Assembly: GCA_902780915.1 (NCBI GenBank)
Contig: CACZHK010000030.1
Location: 1-57,103, forward strand
Length of the DNA stretch: 57,103 bases
Direction of reading: 5' to 3'
From: Pseudoselenomonas ruminantium
GTDB lineage: Bacteria > Bacillota > Negativicutes > Selenomonadales > Selenomonadaceae
Positions 1 to 7,173 of this stretch are shown here, piece after piece (positions within the stretch are counted from its first letter, which is position 1; the number at the start of each line of letters is the position of its first letter). A program made the translations under genes and the position numbers. Under the pieces are notes generated by a model, which worked only from the letters and a program-made list of their open reading frames with translations, ran no database searches and had not been told where the DNA came from.

Positions 1-67
1 TAGTTAAGCACCAAGAGGCCGAAAGTACTTGCCTGGAGACGGGCTGGGAGGATAGGAAGCTGCTGGT
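1..67 (+). rRNA. rrf: 5S rRNA, 3' part (5' end lies before the window)
   Basis: The first ~67 bases match the 3' half of a bacterial 5S rRNA: a GTTAAGC-type start, GCCGAAAGTACTTG, and the loop E/helix IV region ending in GGGAGGATAGGAAGCTGC. A terminator and a tRNA operon follow, as at the end of an rRNA operon. The 5' part is outside the window and the 3' end is approximate. Confidence 0.85.
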
Positions 68-74
68 TGAGCTG

Positions 75-99
75 AAGCACCCTGCGGGGTGCTTTTTCT
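75..99 (+). terminator. rRNA operon terminator
   Basis: A 7-bp stem AGCACCC/GGGTGCT with a 4-nt loop is followed by TTTTCT. It directly follows the 5S rRNA and precedes a new promoter. Confidence 0.85.
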
Positions 100-144
100 A
101 TGTCATTTCTCCAGGGGAAGGCTTAATTTTTTGTGTCCAAGGTG

Positions 145-173
145 TTGACACGGTACCCTAAACCCTCTATAAT
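145..173 (+). promoter_or_regulatory. Promoter of the tRNA operon
   Basis: Perfect sigma-70 consensus: TTGACA at 145-150, a 17-bp spacer, TATAAT at 168-173. Transcription should start near 180, leaving a ~60-nt leader before tRNA-Lys. Confidence 0.9.
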
Positions 174-240
174 TATAACCTGTGAGTGATGCAACACCTG
201 ATTCAGTTTAGATCTACCAACTTTTCTTGTAAGCTCACAT

Positions 241-316
241 GGTTCACTAGCTCAGTTGGTAGAGCACCTGACTTTTAATCAGGTTGTCCCGGGTTCGACC
301 CCCGGGTGAGCCACCA
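241..316 (+). tRNA. tRNA-Lys(TTT)
   Basis: Complete cloverleaf. Acceptor arms GGTTCAC/GTGAGCC, anticodon loop CTTTTAA with TTT at 274-276, GGTTCGA T-loop, and an encoded CCA at 314-316. First gene of a three-tRNA operon. Confidence 0.97.
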
Positions 317-320
317 TGAT

Positions 321-397
321 GGCCCGGTAGTTTAGTTGGTTAGAACGCCGCCCTGTCACGGCGGAGGTCAGGGGTTCAAGTCCCCTTCGGGTCGCCA
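321..397 (+). tRNA. tRNA-Asp(GTC)
   Basis: Complete cloverleaf with acceptor GGCCCGG/TCGGGTC, anticodon GTC at 355-357, GTTCAA T-loop and encoded CCA. It starts 5 nt after tRNA-Lys, so the two are co-transcribed. Confidence 0.97.
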
Positions 398-401
398 TTA
401 T

Positions 402-477
402 GCCTCGGTAGCTCAGTTGGTAGAGCAGGGGACTGAAAATCCCCGTGTCAGTGGTTCGATTCCGCTCTGAGGCACCA
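402..477 (+). tRNA. tRNA-Phe(GAA)
   Basis: Complete cloverleaf with acceptor GCCTCGG/CTGAGGC, anticodon GAA at 435-437, GGTTCGA T-loop and encoded CCA. Last tRNA of the operon, followed at once by a terminator. Confidence 0.97.
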
Positions 478-488
478 TTTTGAAAGAT

Positions 489-512
489 AATCCGCTTCGG
501 CGGATTTTTTTG
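489..512 (+). terminator. tRNA operon terminator
   Basis: A perfect 7-bp stem AATCCGC/GCGGATT closed by a TTCG tetraloop is followed by a T-run. Confidence 0.92.
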
Positions 513-546
513 TATGTGTATTCAGGAAAGCAGAGGTTGGGCACGA

Positions 547-1113
547 GTGGAAGCGTTGTTATCTTCATTTGGGGTGGTGTTCCTGGCTGAGATGGGGGAT
601 AAGACCCAGCTGCTGGTGATGGCCTTTGCAGCTAGATATCATTGGCGGCCGGTGCTGGGAGGCATGCTGCTGGGAATCCTGGCAGTTCACTCTTTGGCTG
701 TGGCGGCAGGAAATGTCATTGGCAGCTACTTGAACCCTGAGCTGATGCAGGGGATAGCGGGAGCAGCTTTCCTTGCTTTTGGTATCTGGACACTGCGTGG
801 GGAAGCGGAAGAGGACGAAGCCCATGATTCTGTTCGCAGCCCTTTCTGGACCGTGGCAACGGCCTTCTTTGTGGGGGAGATGGGGGACAAGACCCAGTTC
901 GCAGCCATGACTGTGGCGGCGGCTTACCCCAGCTGGCAGCTGGTGCTCACTGGCGCAGTGCTGGCCATGGTGCTGGCTGATCTCATGGGAGTCATCTGCG
1001 GGGCGTTGCTGCACAAGCGCTTGCCGGAGAAGAAACTGCAGCTGTTGTCCGGGGGAATTTTTATTCTATTTGGTGCAGTGACATTGATTCAGTTGGTAAT
1101 TGCAACTTTTTAA
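547..1113 (+). CDS. GDT1/TMEM165 (UPF0016) family cation transporter
   Basis: Small integral membrane protein (188 aa from this start) with the family's duplicated signature: EMGDKTQ occurs near the N-terminus and again in the middle, each opening a three-helix repeat. Characterised relatives export Mn2+ or exchange Ca2+/Mn2+ for H+ at the inner membrane; the exact ion here is unknown. An ATG at 514 is in frame but lies right on the tRNA terminator with no room for a ribosome site, so GTG at 547, preceded by AGAGG at 532-536, is the more likely start. No separate promoter was seen, so read-through from the tRNA operon is possible. The gene ends in the AT-rich palindrome 1111-1130. Confidence 0.88.
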   Translation: MEALLSSFGVVFLAEMGDKTQLLVMAFAARYHWRPVLGGMLLGILAVHSLAVAAGNVIGSYLNPELMQGIAGAAFLAFGIWTLRGEAEEDEAHDSVRSPFWTVATAFFVGEMGDKTQFAAMTVAAAYPSWQLVLTGAVLAMVLADLMGVICGALLHKRLPEKKLQLLSGGIFILFGAVTLIQLVIATF

Positions 1114-1131
1114 AATTTAATTAAATTTTAA

Positions 1132-1160
1132 TTTACTTTTTCAAAGAAAACTGCGATAAT
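1132..1160 (+). promoter_or_regulatory. Probable promoter of the LPP20-like gene
   Basis: TTTACT (1132-1137), a 17-bp spacer, and GATAAT (1155-1160) in AT-rich DNA just upstream of the next gene. The -35 box is weak. Confidence 0.55.
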
Positions 1161-1217
1161 ATATATGAGAAGAAATTACGTTAACTTTATCAACTAATTG
1201 AAATGGGGTTGAAAAGT

Positions 1218-2123
1218 ATGAAAAAGGTTAGGCATATCATAGCCATGATGAGCATGATGGCACTTATGCTGGTGATGTTGACTGCATCGGCTTTCGCCGC
1301 CACGAATTGGGATAGCGCGACGGTGATGGTGACGGCGGAGGGCACCGGCGTGGCTCCTGCCACGGCGTATAATTCTGTTCAGGCCCGTATGCTGGCCCGC
1401 AGGGCGGCTATTGTGGACGCATATCGCCAGCTGGCCGAGCAAATCAAGGGTGTCAATGTGGATGCGGACACCACTGTGGAGAATATGATGGTCACCAGTG
1501 ATGTCGTTCGCACGCATGTGAGCGCTCTGGTGCAGGGAGCCCGCATTGTGGAGGAAAAGGATCTGGGTGGAAGCGGCTACAGTGTCACCATGCAGATTCC
1601 TGTTTTTGGCGTGTCCAACTCTCTGGCTTCTGCTGTTATTGAGCGTCCCCAGGCGAAGGAAACTTTCCCGCCTGTGGTGCCTAAGGTGCAGCCTTCTGTG
1701 CCGCTTCCTGCCTCTGAGTATGGCTTCCCTTCTTCTACCCAGCCCGTTTATGGCAAGGGCAGCTCCGCTTCATCTGCTCCTGCCGGCCGTGCCATTGGCG
1801 GCTATACCGGCCTGATTGTTGACTGCCGTGGTCTGGGCCTCAAGCCTGTCATGAGCCCGGTCATCAAGAATGCTGAAGGTACTCCTATCTATGGCTACAA
1901 GAATCTTGATTATGACAAGGTCATTGAGAACGGCATGGCAGGCTACACCACGGATGTTTCCAGGGCCTCCCGTGCAGGCAGCAATCCTCTGATAGTCAAG
2001 GCTGTGAGCCTGGATAACCACAATGGCAATCCTGTCCTGTCTGTGGCAGATGCCAACCGAGTGCTGATTGAGAACGGTGCCACCGGTTTCCTTGATTCTG
2101 CCCGCGTGGTATTCCTGCGCTGA
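1218..2123 (+). CDS. Secreted LPP20-like protein
   Basis: 301-aa exported protein of unknown role. The start at 1218 (MKKVR) is chosen because GGGG at 1205-1208 sits 9 nt upstream; an ATG at 1203 has no ribosome site. Residues 1-27 form a classic signal peptide ending TASAFA/ATNW with no lipobox Cys, so it is likely periplasmic or surface-exposed rather than a lipoprotein. The segment after the signal (ARMLARRAAIVDAYRQLAEQ, then a 'vsalvqGarIVEEK' stretch) resembles the LPP20 domain seen in Negativicutes envelope proteins. A Pro/Ser-rich linker (~145-190) separates it from a C-terminal domain starting at GLIVDCRGLGLKPVMSP. Transcribed alone between its promoter and terminator. Confidence 0.75.
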   Translation: MKKVRHIIAMMSMMALMLVMLTASAFAATNWDSATVMVTAEGTGVAPATAYNSVQARMLARRAAIVDAYRQLAEQIKGVNVDADTTVENMMVTSDVVRTHVSALVQGARIVEEKDLGGSGYSVTMQIPVFGVSNSLASAVIERPQAKETFPPVVPKVQPSVPLPASEYGFPSSTQPVYGKGSSASSAPAGRAIGGYTGLIVDCRGLGLKPVMSPVIKNAEGTPIYGYKNLDYDKVIENGMAGYTTDVSRASRAGSNPLIVKAVSLDNHNGNPVLSVADANRVLIENGATGFLDSARVVFLR

Positions 2124-2142
2124 GACTTTTCATATGTTAGAT

Positions 2143-2168
2143 GAGGGCTCCCGTCAGGGGGCCCTTTA
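2143..2168 (+). terminator. Terminator after the LPP20-like gene
   Basis: A GC-rich hairpin (GGGCTCC.../GGGGCCC) followed by TTTATT, 20 nt after the stop codon. Confidence 0.75.
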
Positions 2169-2192
2169 TTGCGTTTTATTTGCCGCTGGGAC

Positions 2193-2231
2193 TTGCGAAG
2201 ATTACTGACATTTAGTACAATAATGGTACAA
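2193..2231 (+). promoter_or_regulatory. Promoter and possible autoregulatory site of the deoR-type gene
   Basis: TTGCGA (2193-2198), a 17-bp spacer and TACAAT (2216-2221). The -10 region overlaps a direct repeat of GTACAA spaced 11 bp apart, about one helical turn, which could be a regulator site. The operator role is inference. Confidence 0.6.
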
Positions 2232-2284
2232 CAATATAAAATAAGAATACAAATAATTTATTGAGGGAATAGGAGCGTGCAGGC

Positions 2285-3052
2285 ATGTTTTTGGAAGAAC
2301 GTCAGGAAATAATATTGCAGATGCTGGCCCAGGATGGCAAGGTGCGTGTCAGGGAATTGAGCGAGAAATTCAAGGTCACTGAGGACTGCATCCGCAAGGA
2401 TCTGGGCTCTCTGGAGAAGCAGGGCAAGCTGAAGCGCACCTACGGCGGTGCTGTCAGGCTGCGCGAGAACAGCCATATGGTGGAGGTGAGCAAGCACCGC
2501 CATACGGATGTGGAGGCCAAGCAGCGCATTGCCCAGGCAGCAGTGCGCCTGATCCATGAGCATGATATGGTATTCCTGGATATTTCCACCAGCAATCTGG
2601 CCATTGCGGAGCTACTGGTGAAGTCAGACCGTGATATTACTGTAGTGACCAATATGATCGACATTCTGGTGGTGCTGGCCCGCAATCCCAAGATCCGTGT
2701 GGTCTTTGCCGGTGGCAAGATCAACAAGAGCCGGGATGGCTTCTGGGGCGGCATGACGCTGGACTTCATTTCCCGCCTGAAGCCGGATATTGCCTTTGTG
2801 GGGGCTGTAGGCGTGGATGTGAAGGAGAACAGCGTTTCCACCTATGATATTGATGACGGCATCAACAAGGCCGCCATCATCCGCCACAGCAAGAAGGCTT
2901 ATGTGGTGGCAGAGGCCCGCAAGCTCTCCACCGATGGCAACTACAACTACACCACCCTTGATACACTGTCCGGCCTGATTACCGATTCCCTGCCGGATAA
3001 GGAAGTTCAGGATGCCGCCGATTCCTATGGAGTGGAGATTATCTTGCCGTGA
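2285..3052 (+). CDS. DeoR-family transcriptional regulator
   Basis: 255-aa regulator. Residues 1-57 are a DeoR winged helix-turn-helix (EERQEIILQMLAQDGKVRVR, then 'LSEKF.VTED.IRKDL..LE..G.L.RTYGGAV'). The remainder is a DeoR C-terminal sensor domain, which in the family binds a sugar phosphate. Start supported by AGGAG at 2271-2275, 9 nt upstream. The gene overlaps the following LTA-synthase-like gene by 4 nt (GTGA), so the two are translationally coupled, unusual because DeoR regulators normally accompany sugar catabolic genes. The effector is unknown; a phosphorylated envelope precursor is possible but speculative. Confidence 0.9.
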   Translation: MFLEERQEIILQMLAQDGKVRVRELSEKFKVTEDCIRKDLGSLEKQGKLKRTYGGAVRLRENSHMVEVSKHRHTDVEAKQRIAQAAVRLIHEHDMVFLDISTSNLAIAELLVKSDRDITVVTNMIDILVVLARNPKIRVVFAGGKINKSRDGFWGGMTLDFISRLKPDIAFVGAVGVDVKENSVSTYDIDDGINKAAIIRHSKKAYVVAEARKLSTDGNYNYTTLDTLSGLITDSLPDKEVQDAADSYGVEIILP

Positions 3053-5064
3053 AAATACCAGCTTTCTTGAGCTGGAGGGAATTTCATAGCGTTACTATGA
3101 AGGGACTGAAGGTATTTTTCTTTTACCTGGCAGTCCTTTCCCTTTTTCGGCTTATCTTTATGGCAGGGCTGCATGAATATCTGGGGCAGGGGACAGGCTC
3201 CAGTGATATTTATGCGGCCTTGTTGCGGGGCACAAGGCTCAGCATGCAGACGGCGGGAGCGCTGACTCTGGTCAGCCTGGTGCCTGCTCTGGCTGCCCAT
3301 TATCTGCTGCCCTTTTGGAAAAAAGCAGAGCGCTGCCTGTGGCTGTCGCTTAACGGCGTATTGCTTGCAGTGCTTGCCATTCTCTTTGTGGCGGTGTTCC
3401 CTTACTACCGCCTGTTCCATGCCAACTACAATCAGATGGTCTTCAACGGGGCCAATGATGATATCGAGGCCTTGTTCTGGACTTTCGTGCAGCAGTACAA
3501 TCTGCCTGTGCGGCTGGCGGGGGCCTTGCTGCTGGCCTATGTGCTTTACCGCGCTTTGAAGTGGCTGCTGGAAAGCAAAGAGGAATTTTTCCACCCAGCC
3601 AGCTGGCCTATGCCCTTGCGTTATCTGCTGCGTGCAGGTTATTTGGGACTTTTGTATCTGGTGAGCCTGTTGGGCATCTTCGGCGGCAGCCTGGGGTGGC
3701 AGACGGCGGTGGATTGGGAAAATGCCGGGGTTACTAAGGACGATTTCCTCAACGAAGCGATTCTGGACAGCCCACAGGCTCTTTACCGGGCCTATGAGCT
3801 GAACCGCCGTATGCTGGCCTGCAATGGGCTGAATTTCACTACAGAAGATATAAGGCTCTTGGCGGCCTATATTTCCGGGCAGCCTGCGGATTCTGACAAT
3901 CTGGACGATTACCTCAGCCGGAAAGCGCAGGGGGCGGCCATCGAAAAGCCGCGTCAGGTCTTTGTGGTGCTTTCCGAGAGCCTGGCCAACTGGCCTTTGC
4001 TGCCTGAGTATGATTATCTGTCTGTGGCTCCTGAACTGCGGGCGCTGCTGCAGCAGGAAGATTCGGACTACTGCCCCGCCTTCCTCCCCAATGGAGCCAG
4101 CACTGTTTCGGCTGTGACGGGGGTGGTGACGGGTTTTGCTGATGCCAACCTGTACCTCACCATCATGCCCGAGTCCTTTGCCGCGCCCTATCCTACGGCG
4201 GCGGCTCCTCAGATGGAAAAGCTGGGCTATGAGACCCATTTCTGGTACGCCGGCCCCGCTACCTGGGAAAGGATTGGTGCGTTCACCAAGGCTCAGGGCT
4301 TCAGTCACTTCTACAGCCGGGGGGATTTCGGCGAAGTGCCGGGCAGCGTCTGGGGCTGTGAGGACGAATGCCTGTATGCGAAGGTGCTGGAGGGGATAGA
4401 CGAAGATAAGCCGGGTTTCCATGTGATTCTCAATGCTTCCAACCATTCTCCTTACGATGTGGAGGTGGAGGCCAAGGGCTTTCCCAAGGAAAAAGTCAGG
4501 GCATCCCTGCCTGAAGCATTGCGGCAGGACGAGGAACTGCTGCGGGAACTGGGGCATTACTGGTACGCCCAGCGGGAACTGGCCAGCTTCGTCAAGGAGG
4601 CCAGAGCGAAATTCCCGGACAGCCTCTTCATCATCGTAGGCGACCACGGCGACCGCTACAATCTGGAAAAGCAGCCCAAGACCTACGAAAGATACGGCAT
4701 TCCTTTCATTGTGACGGGCAAGGGCATACACAAGGGGACTCTGCTGAAAGATTCCGCAGGCAGCCAGATAGATATCATGCCTACCATCTATGAACTGATT
4801 GCCCCGGCGGGCTTTGAGTATATGGCGCTAGGCTCAAGCCTTACCACCACTAATAACAGGGGAGTCAACTACGGTTTCTTCATAACCAGAAACGCCATCG
4901 GCAAAGCCGATACCGTACCCCTGGTGCCGGAGCCACTGGTAGATACTCAGCCCCAGATAGATGACCAGGCCATGCAGGACTACTGCAACGCCATCAGGGC
5001 CATATCCTGGTATCGGCCCAAGTATGGGCCACTCCTGGATGAGGAAAAGCTGAAGGACAGATAA
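3049..5064 (+). CDS. LTA-synthase-like membrane sulfatase-fold phosphotransferase
   Basis: 671-aa protein of the LtaS/MdoB-like branch of the alkaline phosphatase superfamily. The N-terminal ~230 residues carry about five membrane segments (such as VFFFYLAVLSLFRLIFMAGL); the C-terminal catalytic domain faces outward. Visible motifs: FVVLSESLANWP (metal site), NGASTVSAVTG (nucleophile Thr/Ser region) and IVGDHGDRYN (metal-binding DH). Such enzymes move phosphoglycerol from phosphatidylglycerol to a glycan or polymer; in a diderm the acceptor is probably an envelope glycan. The GTG start overlaps the deoR stop. Exact donor and acceptor cannot be read from sequence. Confidence 0.85.
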   Translation: MKIPAFLSWREFHSVTMKGLKVFFFYLAVLSLFRLIFMAGLHEYLGQGTGSSDIYAALLRGTRLSMQTAGALTLVSLVPALAAHYLLPFWKKAERCLWLSLNGVLLAVLAILFVAVFPYYRLFHANYNQMVFNGANDDIEALFWTFVQQYNLPVRLAGALLLAYVLYRALKWLLESKEEFFHPASWPMPLRYLLRAGYLGLLYLVSLLGIFGGSLGWQTAVDWENAGVTKDDFLNEAILDSPQALYRAYELNRRMLACNGLNFTTEDIRLLAAYISGQPADSDNLDDYLSRKAQGAAIEKPRQVFVVLSESLANWPLLPEYDYLSVAPELRALLQQEDSDYCPAFLPNGASTVSAVTGVVTGFADANLYLTIMPESFAAPYPTAAAPQMEKLGYETHFWYAGPATWERIGAFTKAQGFSHFYSRGDFGEVPGSVWGCEDECLYAKVLEGIDEDKPGFHVILNASNHSPYDVEVEAKGFPKEKVRASLPEALRQDEELLRELGHYWYAQRELASFVKEARAKFPDSLFIIVGDHGDRYNLEKQPKTYERYGIPFIVTGKGIHKGTLLKDSAGSQIDIMPTIYELIAPAGFEYMALGSSLTTTNNRGVNYGFFITRNAIGKADTVPLVPEPLVDTQPQIDDQAMQDYCNAIRAISWYRPKYGPLLDEEKLKDR

Positions 5065-5107
5065 AAAAGACCTGTGAAGAGCAAGCATAGCTCTTCACAG
5101 GTCTTTT
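5065..5107. terminator. Bidirectional terminator between convergent genes
   Basis: A perfect 18-bp stem (AAAAGACCTGTGAAGAGC and its complement) with a 7-nt loop; T-runs on both strands serve the genes on either side. Confidence 0.95.
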
Positions 5108-5119
5108 ATGTTTATGTGG

Positions 5120-6964
5120 TTAGGGGGTCGGCACCGGCGGGGCGGGGGGCATGTCGGTCATGTCCTCGGTGAGTTTCCTCTGCCCCAGCATGGTGGTGAG
5201 ATTCTCCCTGTTGTAGGCGTAGCTGCGGCTGGCGAAGTCCTGGTAGGGCTCGTAGCGGTCGGAGGGGGCGTTCAGCAGGCCGCTGATGGTGTCGTAGAGC
5301 ATGTCGTTGGTGAAGTATTCCTCCCTGTGCTCCCTGAGGGCGCGGGTGCGGCCCGGCAGGGCCTGCTGGTAGGCAGGGGACAGGTAGATGAACATGGGGA
5401 TGCGCACCATATCGAAGCTGAACACATCGGGATTGTGGGAAATCTCCAGATTTTCCCCGTGGTCGGAGAAGTATACCATGGCCTGCAGGTTCAGGTTCTT
5501 CTGGGCATAGGCGAAGACCTGGGAGAGAATGTAATCCGTGTAGAGGATGCTGTTGGCATAGGACTCTTTGGAAGTAACCGTGGACTCCCCTTCGGCAGTC
5601 TTGAATTTGCTGAAGGCAGAGGGGTAGCGGTTGTTGTAGTAGATGTGGCTGCCCATGACATGGAGCACCACGAAATTGTTCTTGGTGGGGTCCAGCTGGG
5701 AAAGGTACGGCAGCAGCGCCTCATCGTACTTGTCAGTGAAGTTGTAGGAGTCGTCCGTCCACTCGGCGTGGTCGGCGGTCTTGGCCACCAGGGTGATGGC
5801 ACTGTCATACTGCCCGTAGCGGCCTTGGTTGCTGAACCACCAGGTCTCGTAGCCGGCTTTCTTGGCTACATCGATGATGGAGGCAGAATTGAAGAACTCC
5901 TTGCCGTTGTACTGGCTCTGCTCCGTCAGAGCACGCTGCAGCACCGGCACCGTCTGGGACCAGGAGGCATAGGCGTGGTGGAAGATGAGGAAGTTGTCAT
6001 TTTCCGCCATGGAGGAAAGCCAGGGGGTGTCCTCGTAGGGGAAATCCGGAGTGTAGGCCTTCATGTAGTTGCGGGAGGCGGACTCGCCGATGACGAAGAT
6101 CACTGTGCCCGGAGCCTTGGCCGCCAGAGTCATGCTCTGGTCGATGGAAAGGCTGTTAAGGCGTTCGTCGTGGCCCAGGCCGTATTCCTGGGTCTGCTTC
6201 ACATAAGTGTCCACATCGAACCAGAGGCTGGCGATGGAGGATTGGGGCAGGTACACGGACAGGGTCCACATGGCAAAAATCACCAGGAAGGCCAGCGCTC
6301 CCATACGGCCCGCCGTGGTGTCCTCTTCCAGCTCGTTTGCCAGGCGCAGGTGGCATTTGTAGCAGAAATAAAGGAAAGCCAGGAGAGCGGCCAGGATACC
6401 CAGGGCGGGAAGCACGCCGATATTGGACTGGATATAGTCAAGGCTCTCGCGGTAGTTGGTGAGGTAGAGCGCCATCAGGGAGGCAGGGGACAGGCAGTGC
6501 CAGACTGTGCAGTAGTAGATATACTGGATGAGCGGCACTACGATGCCCACGAAATTCAAGAGGGACATGATGACGGCGATGGTCTTGTGCCACCCCAGCC
6601 GGAACAGGGCCGACTCCAAAGAGGTCAGCACCACGAAGAGGGCCGTGCCAATCAGGAAGTCGAAGCAGATCATGGACATATACCAGCCCTGATTGTAAGT
6701 CCAGGTATAGAGCAGGGGGAAAGCCGAGCACCACAAAAGCCCTGTCAGCAGGTTCGGCAGGGCTGCCTTGGAGAACAGGGGGATGCGGCTGCCGTACTGC
6801 ATCAGGATCAGGGCTGCTATCACGGGCACTAGCACGGGCATGAAGTACTGGGCGCCCATATCCTGGCCGATGTCGATATAGAAGGCAATGAGGCAGAGGA
6901 AATAGGCGCCTGCGGCCAGTGACCAGCGGATGAGATTGTCCTGGCCGGTGGTGGTAATCTGCAT
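5120..6964 (-). CDS. Phosphoethanolamine-transferase-like inner-membrane enzyme (EptA/CptA family)
   Basis: 614 aa from the chosen start. Five membrane helices in the first ~200 residues precede a sulfatase-fold domain. Motifs fit phosphoethanolamine transferases: VIFVIGESASRNYMKAYTP (catalytic region), VVLHVMGSH, and VYFSDHGENLE (metal-binding DHGE). Relatives add phosphoethanolamine from phosphatidylethanolamine to lipid A, LPS core or glycans at the periplasmic face. The start at 6964 (MQITTTG) has AAGGAAG 7 nt upstream, whereas an in-frame start at 7012 does not. It faces the LTA-synthase-like gene across a shared terminator. The true acceptor is unknown. Confidence 0.83.
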   Translation of the reverse strand: MQITTTGQDNLIRWSLAAGAYFLCLIAFYIDIGQDMGAQYFMPVLVPVIAALILMQYGSRIPLFSKAALPNLLTGLLWCSAFPLLYTWTYNQGWYMSMICFDFLIGTALFVVLTSLESALFRLGWHKTIAVIMSLLNFVGIVVPLIQYIYYCTVWHCLSPASLMALYLTNYRESLDYIQSNIGVLPALGILAALLAFLYFCYKCHLRLANELEEDTTAGRMGALAFLVIFAMWTLSVYLPQSSIASLWFDVDTYVKQTQEYGLGHDERLNSLSIDQSMTLAAKAPGTVIFVIGESASRNYMKAYTPDFPYEDTPWLSSMAENDNFLIFHHAYASWSQTVPVLQRALTEQSQYNGKEFFNSASIIDVAKKAGYETWWFSNQGRYGQYDSAITLVAKTADHAEWTDDSYNFTDKYDEALLPYLSQLDPTKNNFVVLHVMGSHIYYNNRYPSAFSKFKTAEGESTVTSKESYANSILYTDYILSQVFAYAQKNLNLQAMVYFSDHGENLEISHNPDVFSFDMVRIPMFIYLSPAYQQALPGRTRALREHREEYFTNDMLYDTISGLLNAPSDRYEPYQDFASRSYAYNRENLTTMLGQRKLTEDMTDMPPAPPVPTP

Positions 6965-7072
6965 GATATATCTTCCTTTTTGATGATTTTTTTCTGCTAT
7001 CAAATAATCCAAAGTTTATTGTACTGTAAAAGCCAGAGAAGTCAAGGGGAGGCTTTTTGGTAACATTGGGCA

Positions 7073-7173
7073 TTGCTAAGAGGGGCGTTCTCTGCTAGAA
7101 TATATACCTGTCGAGATTCGATAAATATACAATATATAGTGAAAGGCAGGGAGATTGGGTGCGTATATAGTAT
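7073..7173 (+). promoter_or_regulatory. nrdD promoter with tandem NrdR boxes
   Basis: TTGCTA (7073-7078), a 17-bp spacer and TAGAAT (7096-7101) form the promoter. Downstream, ATACAATATATAGTGA (7127-7142) closely matches the NrdR box. A weaker copy, GGTGCGTATATAGTAT, lies at 7158-7173. The TATATAG cores are 31 bp apart, the usual three-turn spacing of NrdR box pairs. NrdR represses ribonucleotide reductase genes when dATP is high. The boxes lie downstream of the predicted start site, which suggests a roadblock mode or a second promoter. Confidence 0.8.

Noticed and set aside
1111..1130. Perfect 20-bp AT palindrome (TAAAATTTAATTAAATTTTA) as an operator
   Set aside because: It contains only A and T, overlaps a stop codon and sits in an AT-rich gap; a weak terminator or chance is as likely.
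3025..4731. Long antisense reading frame opposite the LTA-synthase-like gene
   Set aside because: His/Gln/Pro/Arg-rich composition without motifs, fully opposite a gene with clear sulfatase motifs; an effect of high third-position GC.
5108..6832. Long plus-strand frame opposite the phosphoethanolamine-transferase-like gene
   Set aside because: Repetitive Gly/Val/His-rich product, no motifs, and it starts inside the terminator region; the minus-strand gene explains the DNA.
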